Assembly: GCA_018828205.1 (NCBI GenBank)
Contig: JAHJWA010000419.1
Coordinates: forward strand, 1 to 19,177
Source of the DNA: Alphaproteobacteria bacterium
GTDB taxonomy: Bacteria > Pseudomonadota > Alphaproteobacteria > Sphingomonadales > Sphingomonadaceae
DNA length: 19,177 nucleotides
Reading direction: 5' to 3'
This document shows positions 7,879 through 16,694 of this stretch, one piece after another. Positions within the stretch are counted from its first letter, which is position 1. Each line of letters opens with the position of its first letter. The notes under the pieces are model-generated. The model saw only the letters and a list, made by a program, of their open reading frames with translations. It had not been told where the DNA came from and ran no database searches. Made by a program: the position numbers and the translations under genes.

Positions 7879-9213
7879 CTAAACCTTGCCCGGCCACGCT
7901 GTATGCAGTTCATCGATAACGAAATCGTGCGCGTGCGCTTGTGAACCGTCTTCTGCCAAGTGCGGATGATCTGGTGGAAGATCGGGATGGGTATGCACTA
8001 ACGACGAGGGATCGGATCGCGGCCAAATCCACAGCGCAAGCATAAATCCGAGCCCGGCCAAAGCAGCGAGCAGCAAGAAAGCGGGCGCCATCCCTAATCG
8101 CGCCCCAACCTGGCCTGCTACCGGATAAGCGATCAGCCAACAGACATGGCTAAGCGCAAATTGTGCGGCGAACAGAGCCGGGCGATCCGATTCGTCCGAA
8201 GATCGCTTCAGAAGCCTTCCGCCTGGCGTCACGCAGACCGAATAGGCAATTCCCATCGCCAGCCAGCCGACAAGAAGTACGGACCAAAGAGCTTGGTTGC
8301 CGATACCAGGCAATGCCAGTCCCAGTGCAGCGAGCGTCAGCGCCAGCGAACCGGCGCCCAGGATCATCACGCTACGATCGTTCGCCCGCTTCAGAAGTCT
8401 GGGAAGTGCCAATGCGGCAAGCATGGAGCCGCCGCCATAGGCCGCCAGCGCAAGTGCAACCTCGCCCTGCGTGCGGCCCATCTCTTTTACGAGCACAACG
8501 GTATTGACTATCACCATGGCGCTACCGGCCGCGGCCGCCAGGGTCACTGCCAACAAACCGACCAGGCGCGGCGTCTTGAGATAAATTCGCATGCCGCGTG
8601 TAGTCTTGAGCCATATGCCTTCCACTTTCTTTGCCGCTGCTTTCCGATGGGGCAGTACGGTGGTCGTTACCAGCAGGGCTGACGCAATGAACCCGACCGA
8701 CGTGCCCGCAAAGAGCCAGTGAAAATTGATGATGGCCAGCAACGCGGCCGCCAGCATCGGGCTCAGCAGACTTTCAAGATCATAGGCGAGCCGCGAAAGC
8801 GACAGCGCTTGCGTATAATCCTCTTCGTCCGGGAGGATTTCGGGAATGGTCGCCTGAAAGGTTGGAGTGAATACCGCCGAGGCCGACTGTAGCACGAAGA
8901 TAAGCACATAGATCTGCCACACGGCATCTACGAACGGGAGCACCAGCGCCACAGCCCCTCGGACAACGTCCATCGCCACGAGGAGGCTCTTGCGGGGCAA
9001 CCGGTCAGCGTAAGCCCCGGCGATCGGTGCGATGCCGACGTAGGCTACCATCTTGATTGCTAGCGCCGTTCCCAGCACCGCGCCTGCGTCTGCCCCGGCA
9101 ATGTCGTAGGCAAGCAGTCCCAGCGCGACTGTTGCCAGACCCGTCCCGACAAGCGCGATCACCTGGGCGAGAAACAAATGCCGATATGTACGATTGGCGA
9201 GGACGGCGAGCAT
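7879..9213 (-). CDS. MFS efflux transporter with His-rich C-terminal tail (NreB-like)
   Basis: 444 residues, inner-membrane major facilitator superfamily protein with about 12 hydrophobic segments. The loop GAYADRLPRKSLL (about 66-78) matches the conserved MFS motif A between helices 2 and 3. The last 45 residues form a hydrophilic tail with seven histidines (HTH, DHPH, AHAH, LH), as in NreB-type nickel exporters, whose His-rich C-terminus binds metal. Start: ATG at 9213 preceded by AAAGAGAT. It is the last gene of the minus-strand metal cluster, 30 nt after the anchor-protein gene. Export of Ni2+ or Co2+ from the cytosol is the likeliest job, complementing the RND pump that clears the periplasm. 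MFS membership is firm; the substrate is inferred from the tail and the neighbours. Confidence 0.8.
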   Translation of the reverse strand: MLAVLANRTYRHLFLAQVIALVGTGLATVALGLLAYDIAGADAGAVLGTALAIKMVAYVGIAPIAGAYADRLPRKSLLVAMDVVRGAVALVLPFVDAVWQIYVLIFVLQSASAVFTPTFQATIPEILPDEEDYTQALSLSRLAYDLESLLSPMLAAALLAIINFHWLFAGTSVGFIASALLVTTTVLPHRKAAAKKVEGIWLKTTRGMRIYLKTPRLVGLLAVTLAAAAGSAMVIVNTVVLVKEMGRTQGEVALALAAYGGGSMLAALALPRLLKRANDRSVMILGAGSLALTLAALGLALPGIGNQALWSVLLVGWLAMGIAYSVCVTPGGRLLKRSSDESDRPALFAAQFALSHVCWLIAYPVAGQVGARLGMAPAFLLLAALAGLGFMLALWIWPRSDPSSLVHTHPDLPPDHPHLAEDGSQAHAHDFVIDELHTAWPGKV

Positions 9214-9243
9214 AGGGATATCTCTTTCACAAACCTACGCGGG

Positions 9244-9861
9244 TCAGACCACGCGCTTGATTTCGGTGTAATTTCCCTGAGTGCGCAGGGTTATCGTTAC
9301 CGCTCCACCCGAACGGTTGCGCCAGAACCACCCATGACTCCCGTCGAAGGCGGCAACGAGCGTTCCCTGCTCGCCGCCCGAATTGCTGCCCTTTCCATAG
9401 CCATGGTAGGAAATGCCTGGGGCATCGGCATGGGTATCGAAATTGACCGCGCCGCCAGAAGCCGACCAGTCGTATTTCACGATATTGTCTTTTGCCATGA
9501 CCAGCTTGATTTCGGCCCCCTCGCCAGGAGCGAGAGTGAGTGTGGTGACATCCGAACTGGGCCCCGACGCGTCACTTGCCGTGCTGTCCGGGTTGCCTGC
9601 CAGTACTGTCTGCGGCGCTTCAGCCTCGGCAGACACTCTTGCCTCGTCGGCAGCCGCCTCAAGCGCGAGTTGCTGCTTGATTTCACCCATTTGCGTGAAA
9701 CCAGCCACACGTCCAACGCCCGTTGGGTCGATGCCATATTCGCTGGGTAGAACTACGGTCACGAGAATGGCACCTGCGGCTATAGCGGCAATTGCGGTCG
9801 CGCGCAGAAGCTGCCCGTTGGTTGGCAGATCGTCGGTCGATGGTCGTTGTGAATTGAACAT
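9244..9861 (-). CDS. Transmembrane anchor protein of metal-resistance clusters
   Basis: 205 residues. A short cytoplasmic N-terminus is followed by one membrane helix (about residues 19-38, ATAIAAIAAGAILVTVVLP), an Ala/Glu-rich linker (about 60-105), and a C-terminal periplasmic beta-rich domain. That domain includes TLTLAPGEGAEIKLVMAK and a Gly/His region (ISYHGYGKGSNSGGEQG) followed by HGWFWRNRSGG. Proteins of this build are annotated as 'transmembrane anchor protein' next to HupE/UreJ and CzcA genes in Alphaproteobacteria; no biochemical role is known to me. A GGAG site lies about 9 nt before the ATG. It sits 24 nt after hupE and 30 nt before the MFS gene, so it is probably co-transcribed with both. 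It might hold or present metal at the membrane, but this is speculation. Confidence 0.72.
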   Translation of the reverse strand: MFNSQRPSTDDLPTNGQLLRATAIAAIAAGAILVTVVLPSEYGIDPTGVGRVAGFTQMGEIKQQLALEAAADEARVSAEAEAPQTVLAGNPDSTASDASGPSSDVTTLTLAPGEGAEIKLVMAKDNIVKYDWSASGGAVNFDTHADAPGISYHGYGKGSNSGGEQGTLVAAFDGSHGWFWRNRSGGAVTITLRTQGNYTEIKRVV

Positions 9862-9885
9862 TGTATTGGTCTCCGTGGAAGGGGC

Positions 9886-10608
9886 TCAGCTGACGGTGAG
9901 GCCGGCGAGTTGGTAACCGACGAGAACGAAGCCCGCGGTCATGAGCAGGACGTTGGCAGCGAAGGCGTGACGCATGAAACTGCTGGTTCGGCGCCAGAAG
10001 CCCATGGCGATCAAGATGCCGCCTAGCGCGAGAAGTTGGCCAATCTCGACACCGATGTTGAAGGCGATGAGATTGGGGACCAATCCGTCTTTCGCGATCT
10101 GGAATTCGATGATCTTGGTTGCCAGACCGAAACCATGGAAAAAGCCGAACACGAGCGTCGCGATCTTGGTGTTCGGCTGAAAACCGAACCAGCGCTGGTA
10201 AGCGCCCAGATTGTCGAGAGCCTTGTACACGACCGATAGCCCGATGATCGCATCGATCACATAGGCGTCTGCGGAAATCCCCGTTAGCACGCCAAACAGC
10301 AATGTCGTCGAATGGCCGATCGCGAACAGCGTCACATAAATGCCGATGTCCTTCATGCGATAAAGGAAGAAGATCACCCCGAACAGGAACAGCAAGTGAT
10401 CGTATCCGGTCACCATGTGCTTCGCACCGAGGTAGATGAAGGGGAAAAACAGCACCCCGCTGCTTTCCTGTATGTAGCCCTTGTCGCCCTCAGCCACATT
10501 GTGTGCCCAGGCTTCGACGCCTGAGCACAGTAGCAGGACCATCAATGCGATGGCGATCAGGTAGCGCGACGGGATACCGCCTGGTTTAGGGATTGCCGAT
10601 AAATTCAT
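9886..10608 (-). CDS. HupE/UreJ-family membrane protein (putative nickel/cobalt permease)
   Basis: 240 residues. The ATG at 10608 is chosen because CGGAG lies 7 nt upstream; a GTG at 10641 would add 11 residues but nearly abuts the pump gene's stop and lacks a good site. A signal-peptide-like helix (17-35, ending VEAWA) is followed by about six membrane helices. They carry the family's conserved polar motifs: GYDHLLFLFG (68-77), GHSTTLLFG (98-106), GFFHGFGLA (155-163) and FNIGVEIGQL (183-192). The histidines in these motifs are thought to carry metal through HupE/UreJ permeases, known for Ni supply to hydrogenase and urease. No hydrogenase or urease gene is present. Here it sits inside an efflux cluster, so direction and substrate are uncertain. 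The gap to the pump gene is 36 nt and to the anchor gene 24 nt. Confidence 0.82.
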   Translation of the reverse strand: MNLSAIPKPGGIPSRYLIAIALMVLLLCSGVEAWAHNVAEGDKGYIQESSGVLFFPFIYLGAKHMVTGYDHLLFLFGVIFFLYRMKDIGIYVTLFAIGHSTTLLFGVLTGISADAYVIDAIIGLSVVYKALDNLGAYQRWFGFQPNTKIATLVFGFFHGFGLATKIIEFQIAKDGLVPNLIAFNIGVEIGQLLALGGILIAMGFWRRTSSFMRHAFAANVLLMTAGFVLVGYQLAGLTVS

Positions 10609-10644
10609 TCGTTTACTCCGATGGATGGTAAGCGCGCTCACAGG

Positions 10645-13600
10645 TCACGCTGTTGCGGGGGCCTCGCCAGGCGCTTTTTCAGCTGTCCTTTCGCCCTGGC
10701 CACGCACCACGCGGTAGAGCGCGGGCAGGACGAGGAGCGTGAGGATGGTCGAGGATACGATTCCGCCGATCACGACCGTTGCGAGCGGTCTCTGCACTTC
10801 CGAACCAAGGCCGACATTGAGGGCCATCGGGACGAACCCCAGGCTGGCAACCAGCGCTGTCATCAGCACCGGTCGAAGGCGCGCCAGTGCGCCCTCCCTG
10901 ATCGCTTCGTCGAGCGGGCGACCTTCTTCCAACAATTGCTTGATGAAAGTCAGCATCACGAGGCCATTGAGCACGGCGACGCCCGAAAGCGCGATGAAGC
11001 CGACGCCGGCCGAGATCGAGAAGGGGATACCGCGAAGCAGCAAAGCCGCGATGCCGCCAGTCAGGGCCAGGGGAACGCCGGAAAATACCACCAGCGCGTC
11101 CTTTGCGGATCGGAACAGCGCCATCAGCAGGCCGAAGATCAACAACAAAGCGAGCGGAACAACGATCTGCAAACGCGTAGCAGCTGACTGGAGTTGTTCG
11201 AATGTGCCGCCATATTCGATCCAGTACCCCTCTGGCAGTTCGACCTGCGTAGCGACCCGTTCCTGCGCTTCCGCTATGAACGAACCCAGATCACGCTCGC
11301 GTACATTGGTGGTCACCACCGCACGGCGCTTGCCCGACTCCCGGCTGATCTGGTTCGGACCCTGGGTCCGTTCGATTGATGCTACTTCCGACAATGGAAC
11401 CGATCCGCCACCCGGAAGCGGGATCGGTAGCCGTTCGAGAACCTGGGGATCCTCTCGCAGCTCCTCGGACAAACGCACAACGATGTCGAACCGTCTGTCA
11501 CCCTCGAAGATCTGCCCCGCTTCGGCTCCGCCGATCGCGGTCGAGACGACCATCTGCACATCATCGACATTCAGGCCGAGTTGGGTCAGCTTGATGCGGT
11601 CCGGCACGACCTGGATGAACGGCAGTCCCGTAACCTGCTCGGTCTGGGCGTCCACCGATCCTTCGATGGCAGACACCACGCTTTCGATTTCCGCGGCCGT
11701 GGCGGCAAGCTGTTCGAGATCGTCGCCATACACCTTGATCGCGACGTCCGAGCGGACCCCGGCTATCAGTTCGTTGAACCGCATCTGGATCGGTTGGATG
11801 AACTCGTAGCGCGAGCCGGGAACCTGTTGGACCGCCTCGTTCATCTCCGCGACCAGTTGCGCCTTGGATTTGCGCGGATCGGGCCATTCGCTGCGTGGCT
11901 TCATGATGATGAAGGTATCCGCGACCGAAGGCGGCACCGCATCCGTGGCCACATCCGCGGTGCCGATCTTGGCGAAGACGGTGTCGACTTCGGGAAACGT
12001 CTTGATCCGTTCCTCCAGTGCGCCTTGCATCGACACGGCCTGCGACAGGCTGGTGCCCGGAATGCGCAGAGCATGAAGAGCGATATCGCCCTCATCGAGG
12101 TTCGGGATAAATTCGGAACCCAGGCGGGTCGCTGCAAAACCGCTCAGGACCACCAGCCCTGTAGCAGCCGCCAGCACAAGCTTGCGCTTGCGCATCGCAA
12201 AGTCCAGCATGGGAACATAGCGCGATTTGGCAGCGCGCATGACCCGGTTCTCCTTCTCCTCGACCCGGCCGGTTACGAACGTCGCCACGGCGGCGGGAAC
12301 GAAGGTCAGCGAAAGCAGAAGGGCTGCGGTCAGCGCGATCACGACCGTCAATGCCATGGGATGGAAAGTCTTGCCTTCCACACCTTCGAGCGCGAAAATT
12401 GGCACATAGACGATAGTGATAATAAGGATTCCGAACAGGCTCGGACGGATGACTTCTGCCGAGGCTGACGAGGCCAGTTTGAACCGTTCCTCCCGATTGA
12501 GCAGTCGGCCAAGCGAATGCTGTGCTTCTCCGAATCGCCGCAGGCAGTTCTCCACGATGATCACTGCGCCATCGACGATCAGGCCGAAGTCGAGTGCACC
12601 CAGGCTCATCAGATTGCCCGATATGTTGCTTTCGACCATGCCAGTGATCGTCATCAGGAAGGACAGCGGGATGACAGCGGCGGTGATCAGGGCCGCACGT
12701 ATGTTGCCGAGCAGCAGAAACAGCACGACGATGACGAGCAGCGCTCCTTCGGCGAGGTTTTTCTCGACCGTCCAGACGGTTGCTTCGACCAGTTTGGATC
12801 GATCGTAGACCGTATTCGCTATGACCCCGCCGGGCAGCGAGCGGTTCACCTCCTCCATGCGTTCGGCAACCGCAACGCTCACGTCACGCGCGTTTTCTCC
12901 TACGAGCATGTAGATCGTGCCGAGGACGACTTCCTGACCGTCCTTGGTTGCCGCGCCATCGCGGATTTCGGAGCCGATGCTGACATCGGCAACGTCCGCG
13001 ATCCTCACCGGCACACCTTCGCGCCACGCGACGATGATCCCGGAAAGATCGCCTTGGTCTTCAGCCTGTCCGGGCACGCGGATCAGATATTGCGATCCCG
13101 AACGCTCGACGTAACCGGCACCGACATTGGCGTTGTTGCTCTCAAGCGCCTCGATCACGTCCTCGACCGTGAGGCCGAAGCCTGCGAGCCGGGTGGGCAC
13201 GGGTGCGACGACATATTGCTTGCGGTAGCCGCCCACCGAATTGACTTCGGTGACGCCTGGTACTGTGCGTAGCTGCGGCCTTACCACCCAGTCATGGAGG
13301 GTCCGCAAATCCTGCGGCGTGTAGCGTGAACCGTCCGCTTTGACTGCGCCCGGCTCGGCTTCGATGGTGTACATGAAGATTTCGCCAAGCCCGGTTGCGA
13401 TAGGGCCCAGCTCGGGTTCGACGGTTTCAGGCAGACTCGATCGGACACTCTGAAGCCGTTCGTTGACCAGCTGACGGGCGAAGAAGATATCGGTCCCGTC
13501 CTCGAAGACCACCGTAACCTGGCTCAGACCGTAGCGTGATACCGAGCGAGTATATTCGAGCCCAGGCAGACCGGCGATCGCCGTCTCCACCGGGAAGGTG

Positions 13601-13794
13601 ATCCGCTGTTCCGCTTCAAGCGGGGAAAAACCGGGGGCCGAGGTGTTGATCTGCACCTGGACGTTGGTGATGTCCGGAACGGCATCGATCTTGAGCCGGC
13701 CGAAATTGTAGATGCCCAGCGCTGCCAGAAGAATGACGGCAGCGAGGACTGCGAAGCGCTGTCTGATCGACAGCTGGATGATCCGTTCAAGCAT
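10645..13794 (-). CDS. czcA: CzcA-like heavy-metal efflux RND pump
   Basis: 1049 residues, the usual size for the HME-RND family; inner-membrane trimer exporting divalent metal by proton antiport through the adaptor and outer-membrane channel. The fourth membrane helix reads LDFGLIVDGAVIIVEN. D402, D408 and E415 fall at the same numbers as the residues essential for transport in Cupriavidus CzcA, and this motif separates Co/Zn/Cd and Ni types from monovalent CusA pumps. TM1 is at about 14-31 and a second helix cluster at about 343-420, with two large periplasmic loops (about 35-335 and 560-860). The start has AAGGGG upstream and lies 13 nt after the adaptor stop. It is full length with no visible damage. 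The symbol is used for the family; exact substrate (Zn, Cd, Co or Ni) is not determined. Confidence 0.93.
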   Translation of the reverse strand: MLERIIQLSIRQRFAVLAAVILLAALGIYNFGRLKIDAVPDITNVQVQINTSAPGFSPLEAEQRITFPVETAIAGLPGLEYTRSVSRYGLSQVTVVFEDGTDIFFARQLVNERLQSVRSSLPETVEPELGPIATGLGEIFMYTIEAEPGAVKADGSRYTPQDLRTLHDWVVRPQLRTVPGVTEVNSVGGYRKQYVVAPVPTRLAGFGLTVEDVIEALESNNANVGAGYVERSGSQYLIRVPGQAEDQGDLSGIIVAWREGVPVRIADVADVSIGSEIRDGAATKDGQEVVLGTIYMLVGENARDVSVAVAERMEEVNRSLPGGVIANTVYDRSKLVEATVWTVEKNLAEGALLVIVVLFLLLGNIRAALITAAVIPLSFLMTITGMVESNISGNLMSLGALDFGLIVDGAVIIVENCLRRFGEAQHSLGRLLNREERFKLASSASAEVIRPSLFGILIITIVYVPIFALEGVEGKTFHPMALTVVIALTAALLLSLTFVPAAVATFVTGRVEEKENRVMRAAKSRYVPMLDFAMRKRKLVLAAATGLVVLSGFAATRLGSEFIPNLDEGDIALHALRIPGTSLSQAVSMQGALEERIKTFPEVDTVFAKIGTADVATDAVPPSVADTFIIMKPRSEWPDPRKSKAQLVAEMNEAVQQVPGSRYEFIQPIQMRFNELIAGVRSDVAIKVYGDDLEQLAATAAEIESVVSAIEGSVDAQTEQVTGLPFIQVVPDRIKLTQLGLNVDDVQMVVSTAIGGAEAGQIFEGDRRFDIVVRLSEELREDPQVLERLPIPLPGGGSVPLSEVASIERTQGPNQISRESGKRRAVVTTNVRERDLGSFIAEAQERVATQVELPEGYWIEYGGTFEQLQSAATRLQIVVPLALLLIFGLLMALFRSAKDALVVFSGVPLALTGGIAALLLRGIPFSISAGVGFIALSGVAVLNGLVMLTFIKQLLEEGRPLDEAIREGALARLRPVLMTALVASLGFVPMALNVGLGSEVQRPLATVVIGGIVSSTILTLLVLPALYRVVRGQGERTAEKAPGEAPATA

Positions 13795-13807
13795 GTTCTG
13801 GCGCCCC

Positions 13808-15049
13808 TTAGTGATCGTGGCTCGCGCCCGACTTCTCGATGTCGGCCTTGATCACGTAGCTGTTCTCGGTTGCGTAGACCGTTCCAGGATCGATCCCGCT
13901 AATGACCTCGGTCCATTCAGGGCCCTCCTGGCCCAGCTCCAGCATACGAACTTCGTAAGTTTCGCCGATCTTCGCGAAGACCACGCGGAAATCGCGGAAC
14001 TGCTGGATCGCGTCGGTGCGCACCGCCAGTGGAACCGTCCGCTGATCGACCGACACAAGTCCGCGCACCGCCATGCCCGGGCGCCAGTACCCGTCCCGGT
14101 TGGGTAGCGGGGCCCTGGCTGTGACAGCCTGGTTGCTGACTTCGGCGAGCGGCAGGAAGTCGCGAAGGTTCGAGCCCTGTGACCGCTGTCCCTCAAGGCC
14201 GCGAATCTGGACCGATTGGCCCGGACGGACACGCTCGATGTCGCGTGGGAAAATCGGGAAAGTCGCGACGGTTCGCGATGGATCGGCAATAACGAACATG
14301 GGATCGCTGTCGGCGATGTCGCCAACATTGGTGTTGCGCTCTGTGATTACACCGGAAATTGGTGCGTAGATCGAGTAAGTCTGAAGCGAGTAGCTGCTCT
14401 CCACCCGGGCTAGCAGCGCGCCTCTCGCAACGCGATCGCCGACATTGCTATGGACGGAAACGACAGGGCCCGGATACTTGGCGCCGACCTCTGCACTCCC
14501 TGAAGGATCGAGTTCGACCCGGCCGATGATCTCCACGGTTTCGCCGACCTGCTGCGGGCCGACCGTTGCGGTCTCGATCCCGGCGGCACGCGCTGCCTCA
14601 TCCGCGATAGTGACGCGTCCTTCGTAGGATTCGAAAGCCCATCTATGCGTTTCGTCGCCGATACTGGCAGCGACCACCACATCGAAGCTGTGTGGTTCGA
14701 CAAGTACTCCCTGGCCGCGAAGAAAGTCCTCCTGCGGTTCGAAGCTGAAGGTCGTCTTTTCGCCGTCAAGACGCGTGATCATGACGCGTGCGCGAACCGT
14801 GTCGGGATCGATCGGCTCGCCGTCACGATAGGTGTAGAGCCGATATTCGGGCGGCACGCCGTCTTCGAACACGGTGACCTCGATCGCGAAATCACCGTCG
14901 CGGAGCATCCGGCCATTATGCGGACCGCGCTCGTAATCGTCAGCCGCAGCTTCTTCGCCTTCCGAAACGTCCGTCTCGTCGCCTGATTGTCCGCAGGCTA
15001 CCAGCGGTGCGGCCAGCAGGGCAGCGATTAGTATGTAGGTCTTGCGCAT
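13808..15049 (-). CDS. czcB: CzcB-like RND periplasmic adaptor, lipoprotein
   Basis: 413 residues. The ATG at 15049 is chosen: it lies 1 nt after the outer-membrane-channel stop with GGGAGA before it, while an upstream TTG at 15064 would overlap that gene. The N-terminus is a lipoprotein signal with lipobox LVAC, Cys19 being the lipidated residue. An extra N-terminal domain (about 40-125; GPHNGRMLRDGDFAIEV, FEDGVPPEYRLYTYRDGEP) is typical of one group of metal adaptors. A HlyD/biotinyl-lipoyl-type barrel follows (VGAKYPGPVVSVHSNVGDRVARGALLARV ... YAPISGVITERNTNVGD), then a membrane-proximal beta domain. The C-terminus ends SHDH, a possible weak metal site. It links the inner-membrane pump to the channel. 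Tight spacing on both sides supports a single operon. Confidence 0.9.
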   Translation of the reverse strand: MRKTYILIAALLAAPLVACGQSGDETDVSEGEEAAADDYERGPHNGRMLRDGDFAIEVTVFEDGVPPEYRLYTYRDGEPIDPDTVRARVMITRLDGEKTTFSFEPQEDFLRGQGVLVEPHSFDVVVAASIGDETHRWAFESYEGRVTIADEAARAAGIETATVGPQQVGETVEIIGRVELDPSGSAEVGAKYPGPVVSVHSNVGDRVARGALLARVESSYSLQTYSIYAPISGVITERNTNVGDIADSDPMFVIADPSRTVATFPIFPRDIERVRPGQSVQIRGLEGQRSQGSNLRDFLPLAEVSNQAVTARAPLPNRDGYWRPGMAVRGLVSVDQRTVPLAVRTDAIQQFRDFRVVFAKIGETYEVRMLELGQEGPEWTEVISGIDPGTVYATENSYVIKADIEKSGASHDH

Positions 15050-15050
15050 C

Positions 15051-16274
15051 TTAAATTCTCCCAACGAGGTCGGCGAAACGACCGGTCAACCGGTCGAGTT
15101 CGACTTTCGCCTCGTGATATTCGGAAACGGCATCGACGAAGCGGACGCGCGTTTCGTGCAGTGCAGACTGCGCGGTCGAGACGTCGAGAAAGGTGAAGCC
15201 GCCGCGGTTGTAGCCTGCGCGAACTTCGCGCAGGGTCTGTTCGGCGCTTGGGATCACCCGACTTTGAATTGCCTCGGCTTCATGTCGGGCTTCCTCGACG
15301 CGCTCGGCGGCAAGAGCGACATCGCGCTGACGCTGGAAGCGTTCCACCGCCAAATCTGCCTCCACCTGCCGCTGCTCGGCGGTCGCCCGATCGATATTCG
15401 CGCGGTTCAAGGCGCGATTGGGTAAGGGAAGCGAAAACCCTGCTACGACGGCAACATCACCTGAGCCAAATACTCGCGGGCCGGCGTAAACTGTGGGGTC
15501 GGTCCGGCTGTAGGCTTGCTGAAGGCGATAGTTGGCATTCGCCCGTTCGCGTCTCGCTTCGTACAGGGCGAGATCGATCGAGGGGAGCTCTCGCAGGTCG
15601 ATGTCCGGCGTCTCCATTTCGAGAAATCCCTCGGTGACGACCGCAAGCTCTGCCGGGTCAACGCCTGTCAATAAACCGAGGCGAACCTTGGCTGCGTCGA
15701 GGGCGTGATCTGCCAGCTCCAGATCGACCTCTGCCTCTGCCAGCTCGGTTCTCGCCCTGGTCCCCGCAAACAGAGGGTCGCGTGCACCGTCCACACGGCG
15801 CTGCACCTCGGATTGAAGCGCCGCGGCGATCTCCACTCGGCTGCGCGCGAGTTCCAGATCCAGTGCAGCCGCCTGCGTTTCGACGTAGAGCTCCTGCACC
15901 TGCCGGGCCAGGTCCAGACGACGGACCAGCGCCTCTACCTGAGCGATACCAATCTCGCCCTCGGCGAGTTCGATCCTTGCCAGCCGCTTGCCGCCCCGCT
16001 CCAGCCTCTGGTTATAGGTTCCATCTATCTGGAACTCGTTGAACCCTGAGGTGCCGATGTTTTCGATCGAACCCTCGATCGTAGCGGCTGGCTTCGTATC
16101 AGCAGCGGCACGGGCTGCATTGAGCCCTTCTATCCTCGCTGCTGTCGCAGCGCCCTGCGGCGAGCTCGAGACCGATTGCTCAATGGCCTCTTCCAGAGTC
16201 AGCGACTGGGCATGAGCCGCATTCGCCGACATGACCGTGACCGCCAGCAAGGCGGCACGCGAAATCGCGTTCAT
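15051..16274 (-). CDS. czcC: CzcC-like TolC-family outer-membrane efflux channel
   Basis: 407 residues. A clear Sec signal peptide (1-22, ending NAAHA before QSLTLEEAI) is followed by two outer-membrane efflux protein repeats rich in long helices. LTLEEAIEQSVSSSP opens the first and a region ending GFTFLDVSTAQSALHETRVRFVDA closes the second, the normal TolC pattern. Start: ATG at 16274 with AGGAG (16287-16283) 8 nt before it. The stop is 1 nt from the adaptor start, giving the order channel, adaptor, pump as in czcCBA. It forms the trimeric exit duct in the outer membrane. Assignment to the CzcC subgroup rests on context. Confidence 0.9.
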   Translation of the reverse strand: MNAISRAALLAVTVMSANAAHAQSLTLEEAIEQSVSSSPQGAATAARIEGLNAARAAADTKPAATIEGSIENIGTSGFNEFQIDGTYNQRLERGGKRLARIELAEGEIGIAQVEALVRRLDLARQVQELYVETQAAALDLELARSRVEIAAALQSEVQRRVDGARDPLFAGTRARTELAEAEVDLELADHALDAAKVRLGLLTGVDPAELAVVTEGFLEMETPDIDLRELPSIDLALYEARRERANANYRLQQAYSRTDPTVYAGPRVFGSGDVAVVAGFSLPLPNRALNRANIDRATAEQRQVEADLAVERFQRQRDVALAAERVEEARHEAEAIQSRVIPSAEQTLREVRAGYNRGGFTFLDVSTAQSALHETRVRFVDAVSEYHEAKVELDRLTGRFADLVGRI

Positions 16275-16340
16275 TTTGGAAACTCCTGAACTTCAAAACC
16301 TATTGCGCGGCCCGGGATTCCGGGCGCCAAGTTTGTGCGT

Positions 16341-16694
16341 TCAGGCTAGTGGTGGCTCTGTAAGGGGCGCGGTGCTGCTGCCGACCAAGGCTGCTGCCTC
16401 GCCGGGCAGCAGAAGCGATCGCTCCGCGAGGTAGGAAGCGAACGGCGAAGCAGTCTCGGGCAGCCCAACGGATACATGACTGTGCGCGGACGCGTGGGGT
16501 GCGGTTTCTCCGGGATTCGCGGTTTCCGCAGCTACGGAGTTGGTCTCCATGGCTTCCTCGACGGGTGCGGGAGCATGGTGGGAACTGCCCGCAGCATGAC
16601 TGTGAGCCTGCTCCGCATGCGGCACCGCGCCCGAAAACCCCCCGTGGGAGACGAGTATAATGGCAAGCAACAGGAAACCGAGCCATTGGCGCAT
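16341..16694 (-). CDS. Small His-rich secreted or membrane-anchored protein, first gene of the metal cluster
   Basis: 117 residues from ATG 16694. One N-terminal hydrophobic segment (3-16, QWLGFLLLAIILVS) is either an uncleaved anchor or a signal peptide. The rest is hydrophilic, Ala/Pro-rich and contains nine histidines (17, 26, 31, 33, 39, 40, 67, 71, 73) and no cysteine. A more hydrophobic C-terminus (ASYLAERSLLLPGEAAALVG) follows. It precedes the channel gene by 66 nt, the place that CzcI-type small periplasmic proteins hold in czc operons, so a periplasmic metal-binding or modulatory role is likely; I do not recognise the family itself. The start is uncertain: an in-frame GTG at 16751 would add 19 residues, neither site has a good Shine-Dalgarno, and an inverted repeat (CGCTGC-N4-GCAGCG, 16701-16716) lies just upstream of 16694. 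Confidence 0.6.
   Translation of the reverse strand: MRQWLGFLLLAIILVSHGGFSGAVPHAEQAHSHAAGSSHHAPAPVEEAMETNSVAAETANPGETAPHASAHSHVSVGLPETASPFASYLAERSLLLPGEAAALVGSSTAPLTEPPLA

Noticed and set aside
8146..8682. Long plus-strand reading frame inside the MFS gene
   Set aside because: Composition is Arg/Gln/Ser-rich shadow sequence without hydrophobic or conserved pattern, while the opposite strand encodes a full MFS protein.
11581..12468. 295-codon plus-strand frame, and a 251-codon one at 12517-13272, within the RND pump gene
   Set aside because: Both are mirror frames of a conserved high-GC pump gene with all its motifs intact on the minus strand; their Asp/His/Arg-rich translations are typical shadows.
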